Of a DNA stretch of 64,000 nucleotides, positions 36,201 to 47,218 are shown one piece after another (positions within the stretch are counted from its first letter, which is position 1; each line of letters opens with the position of its first letter). The position numbers were made by a program, and so were the translations under genes. This DNA is from Melampsora larici-populina 98AG31 (lineage: Eukaryota > Basidiomycota > Pucciniomycetes > Pucciniales > Melampsoraceae). Below the pieces are notes generated by a model that did not search any database, was not told the DNA's origin, and saw only the letters and a program-made list of their open reading frames with translations. The DNA is taken from positions 31,318 to 95,317 of the forward strand of contig NW_006768802.1 of assembly GCF_000204055.1 (NCBI RefSeq). Reading direction: 5' to 3'.

Positions 36201-37455
36201 GAGAATTGCACTTAGCGTTTGTGGTATTGATGATTTGGAAGTCAGACTCATGGACGCGGTCGGTGCCTTCCTGAATGGTATACCAGAAGAGGTACTTTAC
36301 ATCAAGGTTCCGCAAGGCTACACAACAAAACTCAAAGGCAAGAACATAGTCCTATTGTTGAATCGATCGCTTTATGGTCTCAAGCAGTCGCCCAGATGCT
36401 GGTACAACATGGTTAAGGCTTTCTTTTTATCCATCCAATTCTCTCCTTCTAAATCCGATCCGTGTCTCTTCGTTTCCGATGATCCCTCTTGGTGGTGCTT
36501 CGTTCATGTACATGTTGATGACATGCTCATCATGGGTAAGAATACCGAACGATTCTCAAGCCTCATACAATCTGGTTTCAAGATGGAGGATATGGGTGAC
36601 TGCTCCTTTTATCTCGGAATGCGACTGGAACGAGACCGTGCGGCTAAAACTATCACCTTAACTCAAGATAAGTACATCCTGGCCATGATCGAGGAATATG
36701 GCATGACTGACTGTCATCCAGTCACGACTCCAATGATACCTGGTACCTATCTCTCTCCAGCCTTGGACGACAATCATCAACAGTTTCTCACGACTGGCCT
36801 CAACTACAACCGAGCTGTGGGCCTCCTCAACTATCTTGTATTGTGCACTCGACCAGACCTGGCGTTCGCAGCGGGCCAGCTTGCTCAACACTTGAAGAAG
36901 CCCGGTCAAGAACATTGGGCTGCCTTCAAACAAATTCTACGTTATCTTCAAGGTACTTATCAGGAAGGTTTAGTTTTAGGGGGGGGAACCATCAATTTAA
37001 AAGTTTATGCCGATTCAGACTATGCTGGCTGTCCTACCACTCGTCGGTCAACTTCAGGGTTTGTGTCAAAGGTAGGTAATGGATGCGTTAGTTGGCGATC
37101 AAGGAAGCAACCTCCGGTGTCAACATCATCAACTCAAGCTGAATACCGTCCTGCATATGAAGCGGCTCAAGAAACGGTCTTTCTACAAAGAATTTTAGAA
37201 GACTTAGGATGTCCTCAAAATGGCGGCACCCCGTTTTTATGTGATAATCAGAGCTTGTTAGCATTACAGAAAAACCCATTATTTAAAGACAGGTCAAAAC
37301 ATTTTGAGGTACATCTTCACTGGATCAGAGAACAGGTAGAAAGCGGTATTATCACTCCCACATATATTCCCACCAAAGAAATGCTGGCTGATGTATGCAC
37401 CAAGTCACTTCCACGTCCACAACATGAATATCTTACGAATCTAATTAGATCATAG
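33253..37455 (+). pseudogene. copia Gag-Pol polyprotein with four in-frame stops
   Basis: One frame of 1401 codons runs from the ATG at 33253 to 37455. Order: Gag (LSPENRALVINADNIKDP..WDALVKLYAS), zinc knuckle variant (CLNGTHNPLTSH..C), protease (VLDSGAS), integrase with a zinc part (HRRLGHPG..CEPC) and the D, D, E residues (HSDLSG, NDNGGEY, SESGNRT), then reverse transcriptase (DAVGAFLNGIPEEVLYIKVP and FVHVHVDDMLIMG, an HVDD variant of YVDD) and RNase H (VYADSDYAGCPTTRRS, LLCDNQSLLAL as CDNQS, DRSKHFEVHLHWIRE). Stops lie at 33808 (TAA), about 33838 (TGA), 35149 (TAA) and 36118 (TGA). No frameshift was found. Each stop could come from one C-to-T change (CAA or CGA). This copy cannot make a full polyprotein. 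Confidence 0.9.
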
Positions 37456-37463
37456 GATGTTTA

Positions 37464-37476
37464 GATTGAGGGGGGG
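37464..37476 (+). other. polypurine tract of the copia element
   Basis: GATTGAGGGGGGG lies directly before the 3' LTR, the expected position for the plus-strand primer of reverse transcription. Confidence 0.8.
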
Positions 37477-38039
37477 TGTTAAATTTCGATTCCAATATTA
37501 CCATCCTATAATCTCTTAACTACCATTTCCGCATTGGTCATAGTATCTTACATTTCCTTTTCTTCTCCTCAACATCAATTCGCATGTTTTACTTGTCCCA
37601 AAGCAGCGCATGAGAGACGCAATCCTGATTATACCTAACCTATGTCTAAAAGAACTACTGCCGTATAAAGAGCCATTGTTTGTGCTACATCATTGTTTTT
37701 CCTCACTCAAACATTGTCATCTTTTATCGTGCCACCTTCCAACAGGTGATTAGTTCTTTCCATCACTCCTTAGTGATCTCTTAGCCATAGCGCTCTTCTT
37801 AATCACTAACTCGTGATTCTTATCAGGTCTGCATATAGTTTATATCTTTTTCTCTTTCATTTCTCTTAATGCTGCTCATGGAAATATAATACTCAAACAT
37901 TGTCATCTTTTATTGTGCCACCTTCCAACAGGTGATTAGTTCTTTCCATCACTCCTTAGTGATCTCTTAGCCATAGCGCTCTTCTTAATCACTAACTCGT
38001 GATTCTTATCAGATCACCTCTGAATTGCCTACTTTATTA
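37477..38039 (+). repeat. copia 3' LTR (563 bp)
   Basis: It begins TGTTAAATTTCG immediately after the purine tract and ends ACTTTATTA. Very few base differences from the 5' LTR are visible apart from one missing 81-bp internal unit, so the insertion is fairly recent. Confidence 0.9.
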
Positions 38040-38208
38040 ATTTTACCGGTTCTCTTGAACTTTGAAATCACAGTATATACCGTTGTTGGTGGGTAGCCTA
38101 ATTCAATTGCAATCTGCATGCCCCGCAGGCCTCCTTCATGCATCCCAACAATCCTAGCCTTCTCCTCTGGTTTCAAAGATCAAGTTCTCATGATTTTCAG
38201 GATGAACG
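38040..38208 (-). pseudogene. Tc1-like transposase, N-terminal half
   Basis: The minus strand reads KPEEKARIVGMHEGGLRGMQ, then IELGYPPTTVYTVISKFKRT, the helix-turn-helix that binds Tc1 ends. It stops exactly at the copia border (38039/38040). An in-frame TGA lies just after the probable ATG. The continuation is at 32553. Confidence 0.75.
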
Positions 38209-38453
38209 TGATGTGTGAGTTGTGAGGAAACAGTTTTCAAGAACAACAGTTCTCTGGGCTGAGGTCAAAATACATTAATATTTACGTAAAATTTTGGTAG
38301 GGGACTGTACATACATACATACATACGTTGGGGATCAAGGGGGTCAGGTTGTGGGCGCGCTGAGTTTTTGGGAGGCGCGTTTTTTAATGACAAAAATGGC
38401 TAAAAGATCAACATATTTTGTTATTTCATCATTTTAAAGTCTAAAAAAGTGAT

Positions 38454-40989
38454 TTAGTCATAGTCTATATCATCAGGGTTCCATGGTTCACCAGAGCTAT
38501 CTACCACAGAAGCATTGACATTTGAAGGCGAGACAGAATGGACAGAATTGATGTCAAAAATATCAAAATCAAATAGGGTATTTATAAGCCCATCAAAACC
38601 TAGATTCATTGGCAAAAGAAAGGGATCAATGGGTGCATCCTCAGGAAGAAAAATTCCAGTCTCAAATTGTTTGAGCTCATCAGGTCCCAAAAAGCCTCCA
38701 GAAGTGTCCTCCGAACTGTCTTTGACAACTTCGATTTCAGCGCCCGTGTTGGATTCCTCGGGTTTGGTGTGATTTAATAAGGTGAGCCTCACTTGCGAGA
38801 TCATAGTGAGATGAGTTTTGGTTAGTCGTGATCGGTTTTTGGTCTTTGTTGCCCCCATGTCCGAAAACAAACTTTCGACCCCTGCCGCATGAGCTACAAG
38901 CTCAAGTACTTTGATCGCAAAAGTCTTTAGTTGAGTGGTTTGGAGGGTTGAGGGTAGGTTGAGCCAGTAATCAAGTGCTCGTTCATCTGAGAAGAAACAA
39001 ATCAGTGGCACTCGAAGCAGGACCGAAGGCAAATGTAAATAACTGACAATTCTTTTTACTAGGAAAAAGACCTGTCCCATCGAGGTAAAGTTGTGCTTGA
39101 TCCTTCAGATTAATACAGTCTGCCTTTGAGTATCCTCAGAGTTGAGCTAATGTGACAAGCATTTTCTTGATGACCTTAATTGGATACTCTCCTGATACAG
39201 CAACTTGACGATAAGCAGGGCTGAGAAAGAATGCGATAATGTAAATTGGTTCATTGTATACTTTGGCTCGTTTATCGACATACAAGAGACATTGTTTTTT
39301 GAAATCGATGTAATTGGGCCAGACCGACACGTCGATCTTGCTGATAGATAAGTAGACACCTAAGATCTCCTTCCATATGTCACCAAGAGAGGTTGTGGCA
39401 CGTTCTAGACGAGCCAATGCATCGACTACAGGCTTGAGAAACATCACAAGAGCTTTATTTGCAGTAAAGTGATCACGCGTACGAACAATGTTCCAAACTT
39501 CAGGTGGCATGCTCGGAGTCGAGATCGATCGGTCTTCAGCCATCTCAAAACATTTCAAAAGTCCGAGTTCATGCTCATCAACAGACAGGCACACCTTTGC
39601 AAAGGTGAACCATCGAGTCATACAGGCTGATTGTAAACCATGCTTTACCTCATTTTCTTTCCTCCAAGAAGCTAAGTGTTCACTGAAGAATGCGGAGGAA
39701 TTGAAGTAATTAACTATTTTTTTATTTCCATTGACAGCTTGTACTATGAGTGGGTGACTCAGTATGTCCTTTGCAAGGTTGTTGAATGCATGTAAGACAC
39801 ATGCTAATCCAACAACATGCGGATGAGCTTTGTTAATAAGGGACTGATTGTAGTAGCAATCAAAGATTAGAGACATGTCCAAAAGGTAAGGAATGAACCA
39901 AAAGAAAAACAAAAGACTGACTCGAAATTTAACCATTGAGGATGGCGAGTCACACTGCGAATATAATGTATTTTTCCGAGGTGAAAAATGATTACATTTA
40001 TTTCACAAAATGATTAAAAATGCATTAATTCTGCATTAATTCTGCATTTTTCTGCATTAATTCTGCATTATTAATCATTTTGTGCATTAATGTCAATCAT
40101 TTTTCACCTTGGAAAAATACATTATTTTTCCAGTGTCAGTAACAACTGCATTGATCTGATCCCAATTAACTTCAGATCGTGCCAGAGTTTCGTCGAGTGC
40201 CAAGACCAAGTTTTCAGAGGTGTGTCGGGTCTGGTGAAGGTCTAGTGCCTTGATGAAATGCTTGACCTCAGTTCCACATAAGATTAGGACAGCGTATACA
40301 CTGTTCCTTCCAACATCAGTCCATCCATCTAGAGATACTGTAAGACCGCTTTGTTGTTTAAGATCTTGGCGCATCTCAATCACACATTTTGCATGAAGCT
40401 TGGGAAGAATCCAATCCGTCATCATATATCTAGAGGGAGTATTGTATGCGACAACCGAAAGATGTTGTTGAAATAGTTGAAAATGTTTGTTATGGAGGAA
40501 AGCAAATGGAATATGACCTGTTATCAAAGACCTGAGAAGGATCTCATATAACTCGTCACACTTCTTCTCACTTCTTTCACTGAAGTGATGAAGGTTGTTC
40601 TTGTTCTTTGTAAAGTCAAGATGGATCTTTTCTTCAGGAGCTACTGAGGGAGGGATGACAGGAGCAGCAGAGGATGAAGTAGATGCTGGTTGTAGCGTCT
40701 TGTTGTTGTCGTCATTGATTAGTTGCCAGTATTCGGATAACTTATTGGCTGGTATTGATTTGCATTCAGTGGTCATATGGGCCTGGAGATAGGAAGGCTT
40801 CCCGTCCATTATTTTCTGACAATATTTGCATCGGGCTGTCCGTCGCGCCGCGGTTGAATCACGTTCTTCAGACATCTCAAAGCCAGTCCATCGTATAGTG
40901 CAGGTGTTTGCCGGTGGAATCCACGTGTATCTCTTTGGTGAACTTTTAGAATTTGAGAGCTTTGGCTTCAATCGTCGGTCTTTTGGCAT
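38454..40989 (-). pseudogene. hAT transposase, interrupted
   Basis: From the ATG at 40989 the protein has a BED-type zinc finger (CKYCQKIMDGKPSYLQAHMT..C), then VSLDGWTDVGRNSVYAVL of the catalytic core. A 157-bp MITE cuts the frame at 40122-39966. Beyond it the frame continues in register (CDSPSSMVKFR), is spliced over an intron at 39921-39844, and reads LACVLHAFNNLAKD. A TGA at 39136-39138 replaces an expected Trp (QL-stop-GYSKADC). After an intron at 39071-38987 the C-terminal dimerisation region appears (FAIKVLELVAHAAGVESLFS), with an acidic tail ending at 38454. Removal of the MITE and one TA restores the frame exactly. The nonsense codon remains. Confidence 0.85.
39966..40122. mobile_element. 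157-bp MITE in the hAT transposase
   Basis: Inverted ends ATGTATTTTTCC..GGTGAAAAATGATT and their complement, flanked by TA on both sides (39964-39965 and 40123-40124). The centre is made of ATTAATTCTGC repeats. TA duplications suggest mobilisation by a Tc1/mariner-type transposase. Confidence 0.8.
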
Positions 40990-41521
40990 CGTGACTTTAT
41001 TCTGGGATTGGATGGAGGGCAGATCACAATTGGTAAGTGGGAAGTTGCAGTATACATCATCTTACATGCTCCCCCCAAAAAAGGCGCGCCTACCCCAACT
41101 TTTGAGAAAAAACCTGCGCCTCGGCGCGCCTACAATCAGGCGCGCCCAAGCGCGTTTTTTGCGCCGCGCCCACAACCTGACAAGGGGGACTGAAGGTTGG
41201 GATGGATGTTGTGCGGTGCGAGTGAATCTTTTTTTTTGAAATGTTTGTTCGAAATGAGTCAAGGCAGATCACGATCGGACTTGGAGAATGGCTGCGGGTG
41301 GTCTATTGAATTCACGATTGATCCAAAATGAAAGTTGTGTGAGATATTCATCGTTCCTCGAGATGTGCACAGTGCGCGTGATTATGTACAAGAAAAGCGC
41401 GTCTAAAAGTTTGAAGCTAAACACAAAATTAAAAATTAAATTCAACACAAGCTCTCATCCAGAACACAAGCTTTCTTAAAGTTGTCTCTCGTCAAATCAT
41501 CGATCTTCAAATCCAATCAAA

Positions 41522-42259
41522 ATGTCTGACGCTCCCGCAACCAGTACGACTGCTACCAAACGAAAGTCAACAGGCTCTTCTACTGCTCCTAGAAAGAAAG
41601 CCGCAGTAAAGGATCCTCATGCGTCGGCTCGTGATCTGGTTGCGTCGATCAATGAATCTCCTCTTACTTTCACCTCACCTGAAGGAGATGATGAAGTACG
41701 AAAGACATTTGTGGCTATTGCTGCATATACCAAATCACTCGAACCAGTACGAAAGTCTGCATCGGATATCGAAGACGCGAAGGAACGATTGAATCGTACA
41801 ATTGTGGGTGGTATAAAAAAACTTATGACAGTGAGTTCTATGACGATTTCCTCTGGCTTTATGATTTGTGTTTTTCTTTGATGCTTTACTGATTTTTGAT
41901 ATTTGAATACAAAGTGGAAACCTTCTTGCAAGACCGGTAGCGCTAAATTTTCACACGATGGGATTTGTACCGATCCAATGGTATTCGGAGCTCTTCTTGG
42001 ACTAGATGATAAACCGAATTGGAAGATGAAAAAGTATACTATCAACGAAATTGAAAATATTCTTGGTGAACATATTTCAAAGGAGATCAGGTACAGAAAA
42101 ACTAAAATTCTTTCGCTTTGAAGTTAATCTCTTCAAACTAATCAATTTGGGTTTTTCATCAGATATGATTGTTTATATTTGACTTCTGATGTCAATGTTC
42201 GTTGGAACGAAGCTACTGGTGAATTCAAATTCACAGGCTCGTATGGAAAGCCTGTCTGA
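41522..42259 (+). CDS. hypothetical protein, 3 exons, 193 aa
   Basis: Exons 41522-41830, 41915-42090 and 42163-42259 join in frame (phases 0 and 2) with GTGAGT and GTACAG donors. The N-terminus is Ser/Thr/Lys-rich (ATKRKSTGSSTAPRKKA, a likely nuclear signal). A helical middle region (DEVRKTFVAIAAYTKSL) follows, then a compact C-terminal part with KPSCKTGSAKFSHDGICTD, FGALLGLDD and DVNVRWNEATGEFKFTGSYG. I do not know its function. From memory similar small proteins recur in rust genomes, but I cannot verify that here. It begins 340 bp beyond the hAT element. Confidence 0.65.
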
Positions 42260-44600
42260 AACAGTCTCCAACTTCCCTGTTCGCATCAACAGAAATTGTC
42301 TCGGTGAATTCATCTTCAGGCTAGGCTTGTATGAAAAATTTTGGATCAAAAAAATGTGAATCTATGCTACACTAGGTCTCTGCAATGGAATGCAAACTGC
42401 TCAATTTCTATCAGACGTATCTTTTTGCACTACATGTATATATTCAAAATGTATTAGACTCAAAGTGGATATGAATGAAGATATGCTACATGGTGTATCC
42501 TCTTCAACACGTTCTGTCCTTTGGATAACAACACATTTTCAGTTTAGAACTATCTTTCTGCAATATCTCTTCCCAATGGATGTTTCAAGTTGATGATCAT
42601 TAAGCTGGAGAAGCGAAATGTCCGTTCCACAGTGACTTGATAAATGTGTCTAGTTTCCAAGGAACAATTAAGCAAGAGAAAGCTTTGGTTTATGAGTTTA
42701 TAGCTACAATGATGTTAGCTTTACAATGATGATACCTGAACTCGATCAACTCTTTGCTCTTCCCAAGTGCACTTATGCACTTGAGCTTTGAGATGAGCAG
42801 CCAAACTGGGTTTAAATATTCGGATTGGATGTTCTTCCACCGGAACGTAGTGTCAGTGATATGAATGTACCAAAAGCCGAAGCTTGGTGTGTGATCTTTT
42901 CCAATCAGCTGGTTTTGGCTTTTGATCAGCAATTTCATATCCCAATTCCAACCTGTAGAACATTTTCAAAAGCTTTCAAACACTTCCACGGACTCATGAA
43001 ACAACAGGAGCGAAAAAAATGCCAAAAAGATTAAAGAGCACTCGAAAGGTAAACATAAATAACACCCATGGTCGCTGATCAAGACAACATCAATCAAGGT
43101 TCATGTACATTCAAGAAGATAGTCTCGTAGAGCTGTGATCAATGTCTAAAAGATGAGATATTCATTATTCAAATTCAACTGATATCTTATTATTGTAACA
43201 GAGAGAAACCTTTGTATCATGAGAGTAACGAAGAAGTAAGATGAACAAGACTAAGGACAGCCAAAAAAAACAAAGGAAATGTGACAGTAGGAAACGAAAA
43301 GTAGAGGTAATTAAATTGGGTGTTCATTTCAACCAGAAGACACATCATCAACAGGATCAAGTGCTTGAAAAAACATTGCATCCCATCTGCATTTTGCACA
43401 AACTCAGTAGTTATATAGCTCCTTCAAATAAAGTGCAATGAAGGCCTAACCACAAAATGGGTGAATTGGATACAGGTTAAAGTCTAATTTATTAATGATG
43501 CAGACTCGAATTTGATTTATATGAGGACCATCATAAATCTACGATCCATCCACACCTATCCACACCATCAAAGTAGCAGTCTTACTGATTAGGTAACAAT
43601 CATCACATTACTAAGCAAGATATTCCATGGTTCTGAATTGACAACAATCAAAATCCACAATTACCATGATTTGAAATCTCTGTCAATATTACAAGTATCA
43701 AACTTTGCATGGTTGTTTAGCTTGTAGTCTATTCAGGATTACACAAAGGTTCATCTTCAAATACTTCATACTTTGGAGTTGTATCTGTTGATAGATCCTA
43801 AAGGAAGATGTTCAACTCAGGTTGTATGATTTGATTGAATCCGCATCACGTTGATAATTCAGATATGACATATTTTGCACTTTGAAAAGTCTAGCCCACA
43901 CTTCTAGTCTTGGGATCAAATGCTAGAGAAAGAGTTTGATGAACTTATGGTATAACCTCTATAGCACTTTTGCTCACAGCTTGGAGAGACATTGTGCAGT
44001 TCAGAGAGAAATAATCATGTAAGTATATACCAAGAGGCAGGTGAAATGAGAGGCTTTTCCATGCTGGAGGTAAGTTGAGCTACATAATCTCATGTCAAAT
44101 CCTCCAGAAATATAATGGTTTCATGGCAAGTGGCAAGCATTGGATAGGCATTCTGTGGTTTATGAAAAGTGCAAAGTTTATCATGGGAGAATGCACAATC
44201 TACACAACAAATCAAGCCAAGGACCACTTACGTATGAATTCGATGGCACATGGGTTGTTGGTGCATATATACGAGTTTGAATTTAAGCATGCTGTTTCAT
44301 GGTTAATGAACATTTAGAAAGATCTGCTTGAGTTCATCTAGACAGATTGTGACGACTTTCAAGTTGAGTGCAATGAATGGATAGAATACTGACAAACCAC
44401 TCTCTGGTCAGTGAGATAAGAGTAAGTTTTGCAGTCTTGCTTGCCTGAAGGGCCACCATTGCCATCAGAGCAACTGGCCATTGTGACACACAGGTCTTTG
44501 TGATCTAGCATGATGATTCATGTAAGTCTCAATCAGCTTTCAGTAGCATACAGCTTGGGATTTATCAGCAATTCTCTTACTTGGCACATGGCATTTTTCT
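42260..44600. other. no gene recognised
   Basis: About 2.3 kb of AT-rich sequence. Open frames are short, mostly without ATG, and overlap in several registers. No repeats or transposon ends were recognised by eye. Confidence 0.4.
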
Positions 44601-44627
44601 ATGGTACAGTCATATTGATTAAATTAC

Positions 44628-45350
44628 GTGTTGTCTCTCTGGTTTCACTTGACTGATCCCAACAAACCAAGCAGACATAGCAGAAAAGACCCCCGCAAGA
44701 TTTTTTGGTGCCTGGATGGGCACATTTGGAGCACCCACTTCTGTCATCAGCAACAGAGACACGATACGGGCATCCAAATTTGGAAAGCCTTGGTTGAACG
44801 TCTCAACATCTCTGTTTACCGCTTGTCAGAAGACCATCCTCAGGTGGCCGGCAGAACAATAAAACTGGGGTCGGGTCCTGTGCACATTCACAGCAAAGTG
44901 GCAGACACAATGGTTAGAAGCTCTCCCTTCAGTAGAGTTTGCAATCAACAGTGCAAAAAATGTTGTGACTGGCCTATCACCAGTCCAGGTAGTGTTTGGA
45001 CAACCGGCAAAACTTTTCCTGTTGACCGGATCTATTGACAACTCCCCACCCTTGCTTGAAACCTGACTTTGACAACAGGAGGGCACATGGGCCCAAATGC
45101 AAGATAACCTGTGGACCAGCAGGGTACAGCAAGCATTGAAACACAACAAATGTCATGTCAATGTGAAGATTCAAATGGATGGATGGGTTTTTTAAAATCA
45201 GGTCATTGGTGAGGTAGAATCTTGAGCAGAGTCAATAAGCTCCAGTAGTGGTACAAACAGCCATATAAAATCCTGGAAATGTTTGACAACAGCCAGAGAG
45301 TCCGATCAACCTACCAAATGGGGACAAGAGACATACAGTAGTTAAAGTCT
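44628..45350 (+). pseudogene. Ty3/gypsy integrase fragment, frameshifted
   Basis: Pieces of an integrase core appear in different plus frames: a start near GAPTSVISNRDTI, then KALVERLNISVYRLS, then WLEALPSVEFAINSAKNVVT and TGLSPVQVVFGQPAK. These match the gypsy order from the central Asp region, through the segment that normally carries the catalytic Glu, to the C-terminal side. Several frameshifts separate them. No LTRs or reverse transcriptase are recognisable nearby. Confidence 0.65.
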
Positions 45351-45372
45351 ACTCTGTGCTACACCTGACTAC

Positions 45373-45402
45373 GGGTGGCCCCGGGGCTGGCCCCGGGCCC
45401 AA
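45373..45402. repeat. GC-rich palindrome
   Basis: GGTGGCCCCGGGGCTGGCCC and the following CGGGCCC form overlapping palindromes in otherwise AT-rich DNA. It could be a transposon terminus. No partner was found. Confidence 0.4.
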
Positions 45403-47218
45403 TTGTCAGGCATTTTTGATTTTGATTTTTGGATTCAAAAAAAAACTATGTACAAGGGTCAGGTAGTGGTTGGTGAACCACATAACTTGGTGGCTAGGTG
45501 CTCAGCATGTCAACCACTTTGAGTTTTTTAGTTACACTATACATGTGAACCTTTTTTATCAGCCAAGATCTGCCAAGATATAATCTGAACATCACCTTGC
45601 AAGGTATTTTCTCAGCACTTTTTTGAACAAGCACTTAGCTCAACCAATTCAGCTCCTCATCACAATGGCCTTTTCTAACCGGAGGAAAAATGGACTGACT
45701 GGGCCTGAGGCTGAAAAGATGGCCAAGCATTACCAAGGACATTGCATGATTGCTAAAAATGCTTCCATGCACATTACTGCAATCTGCAATCACGAGGACA
45801 CAGTGTAATCTGTTCACTAAGAAGATTGATGCTCAGGCTCAGCGTCAAGATCAACATGAAATATCATTTCACCTCATCTCACTCAATCACTTTCTAGTTT
45901 TACTTGAAAATGATTGTATTCTTCATTGCCATTTCCTTAACAACCTTCTCAATCCTTTAGTTCAAAAGTGAACTCCCAATATAATTTGAGAACGAGGTTC
46001 ATTCATTGAAGCTTCAAGCCACATGACCAGGGCCGGGATGTTCAAGTATCCGTTTGTACCAGGGCCTTAAGATGTTAAGTACCCAGCCTAAGATGCTAAG
46101 TACTCAGCCTAAGCTGTTAAGTACCTAACTTAAGGGGCATAAGTACTTAGCCTATGTGTAGGCCCAAATGTTGACCGTGTAGTAAAGAAAAAAAAATTCA
46201 AAGCCTCAGATGATCCCAAGGATATATGGATAGATTAAGCTCACTCTTATAAATCTACTTGTCTAGGTATTAACTCTAAAGGTAGTGATTGAGGTAATGT
46301 TTTTTGATCTCAAAATTGAAATTTTGTTTGGCTGGTCGGAAGGTAGTACAAAGTAGACGTTAACTACTGTAATGTCTTCAACATCTCCAAATTGAAATCC
46401 TTTGTGGAAAACAAGGGATTAGGGCTTGAGGCCACAAAGGTTTTTCTCTCAAGTATGCACCACCAAGCTTTCTACACTGTTTTATTTGAATTCATTACCT
46501 TGGCCACTATGTGAGCGTCAAATTGGACCTCTGTTGTTTGACTCCCATGATTAGGTCATTGATACAACACATCCAGATTCCCACTTGACTCAGTTGGGCC
46601 AGCTTTTATTCAATTCTTGCTCATGTTTCTTGATCTTTATTTTTTTCTGTTTCCTTTTTTTCTTTAAAATTTTGTTTTTGTTTCCTTTGCTAATCATGAT
46701 TTTTTTACAGGGCACATTTTTCAACACTTCAACAATCAACATCGCTTTTATATTCAGAATTATCTTTAGTCAACTTTTTTTTACATCTCATTACTTCTTT
46801 TGTTTCTCTTTCTTAATTTGTTTATGGCTCTTGCACCTCGGCACTCAAGCCTTCTTATAGGAGGGGAGAATGTAATGTTACAGACTCCATTACAAGCATA
46901 AGGCAACCATAAGCCTTATACATGTTCACACAATGTTTTTTCTTTTTTACTTGCCTCACAGTAAACTAACTCATCAGGGAAAATAGACTGATCTATTATA
47001 TCATCCTCTGGAGTTAGGTGAGAACATCCTTTTCTTTTATTTTTAATCTCTTTCTTTATGTCATGATTGTATTGTCAGGGAAAATAGACTGATCTATTAT
47101 AAAATCCTTTGGAGTTAGATAATAAACACCGTACTTTGGTTCTAGAATCAGTCCAAGATCACAATTCTGATACTCAGTTTCCCTCAGCCCATATATTCAA
47201 TAATTATGAGAGCTATTA
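45403..47218. other. gene-free, low-complexity and small repeats
   Basis: About 1.8 kb without a supported gene. A run of T-rich low-complexity sequence lies at 46590-46860. A direct repeat (AAAATAGACTGATCTATTAT) occurs at about 46979 and 47082. Confidence 0.4.
46066..46152 (+). repeat. 21-bp tandem repeat, four units
   Basis: Units of the form CCTAAGATGCTAAGTACTCAG follow each other at 46066, 46087, 46108 and 46129, with progressive divergence. Confidence 0.75.

Larger units (their letters stand above)
32554..38039 (+). mobile_element. Ty1/copia LTR retrotransposon, full length, 5486 bp
   Basis: Two long terminal repeats (32554-33197 and 37477-38039) flank one polyprotein frame. The LTRs start TGTTAAATTTCG and end ACTTTATTA. 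The element sits inside the Tc1-like transposase. Flanks ATCTT and ATTTT may be a 5-bp duplication with one change. The inner 5' boundary GGTTATGAGCCC is a plausible primer-binding site. The polypurine tract is at 37464-37476. Confidence 0.9.
31956..38307 (-). mobile_element. Tc1/mariner-like element, split by a copia insertion
   Basis: The ends are CAGT at 31956 and ACTG at 38304-38307, each flanked by TA (31954-31955 and 38308-38309), the usual Tc1/mariner target duplication. Terminal similarity beyond TGTACAGT is weak. The minus strand carries two halves of one transposase on either side of the copia element at 32554-38039. Without the copia the element would be about 870 bp and internally deleted. 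Confidence 0.65.
38344..41180 (-). mobile_element. hAT DNA transposon, 2837 bp, with 8-bp target duplication
   Basis: Terminal inverted repeats TCAGGTTGTGGGCGCG (38344) and its complement ending at 41180. Both sides are flanked by CAAGGGGG (38336-38343 and 41181-41188), an exact 8-bp duplication as expected for hAT elements. Subterminal regions are rich in GGCGCGCC-type motifs (about 41080-41165), probably transposase binding sites. The encoded transposase is broken, so this copy is non-autonomous. Confidence 0.92.

Noticed and set aside
41062..41272. Short Arg/Ala/Pro-rich frames on both strands
   Set aside because: They lie in the GC-rich subterminal repeats of the hAT element.
46585..46860. 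91-codon hydrophobic open frame
   Set aside because: Made of Phe/Leu/Ile from a T-rich low-complexity run. Not a credible membrane protein.
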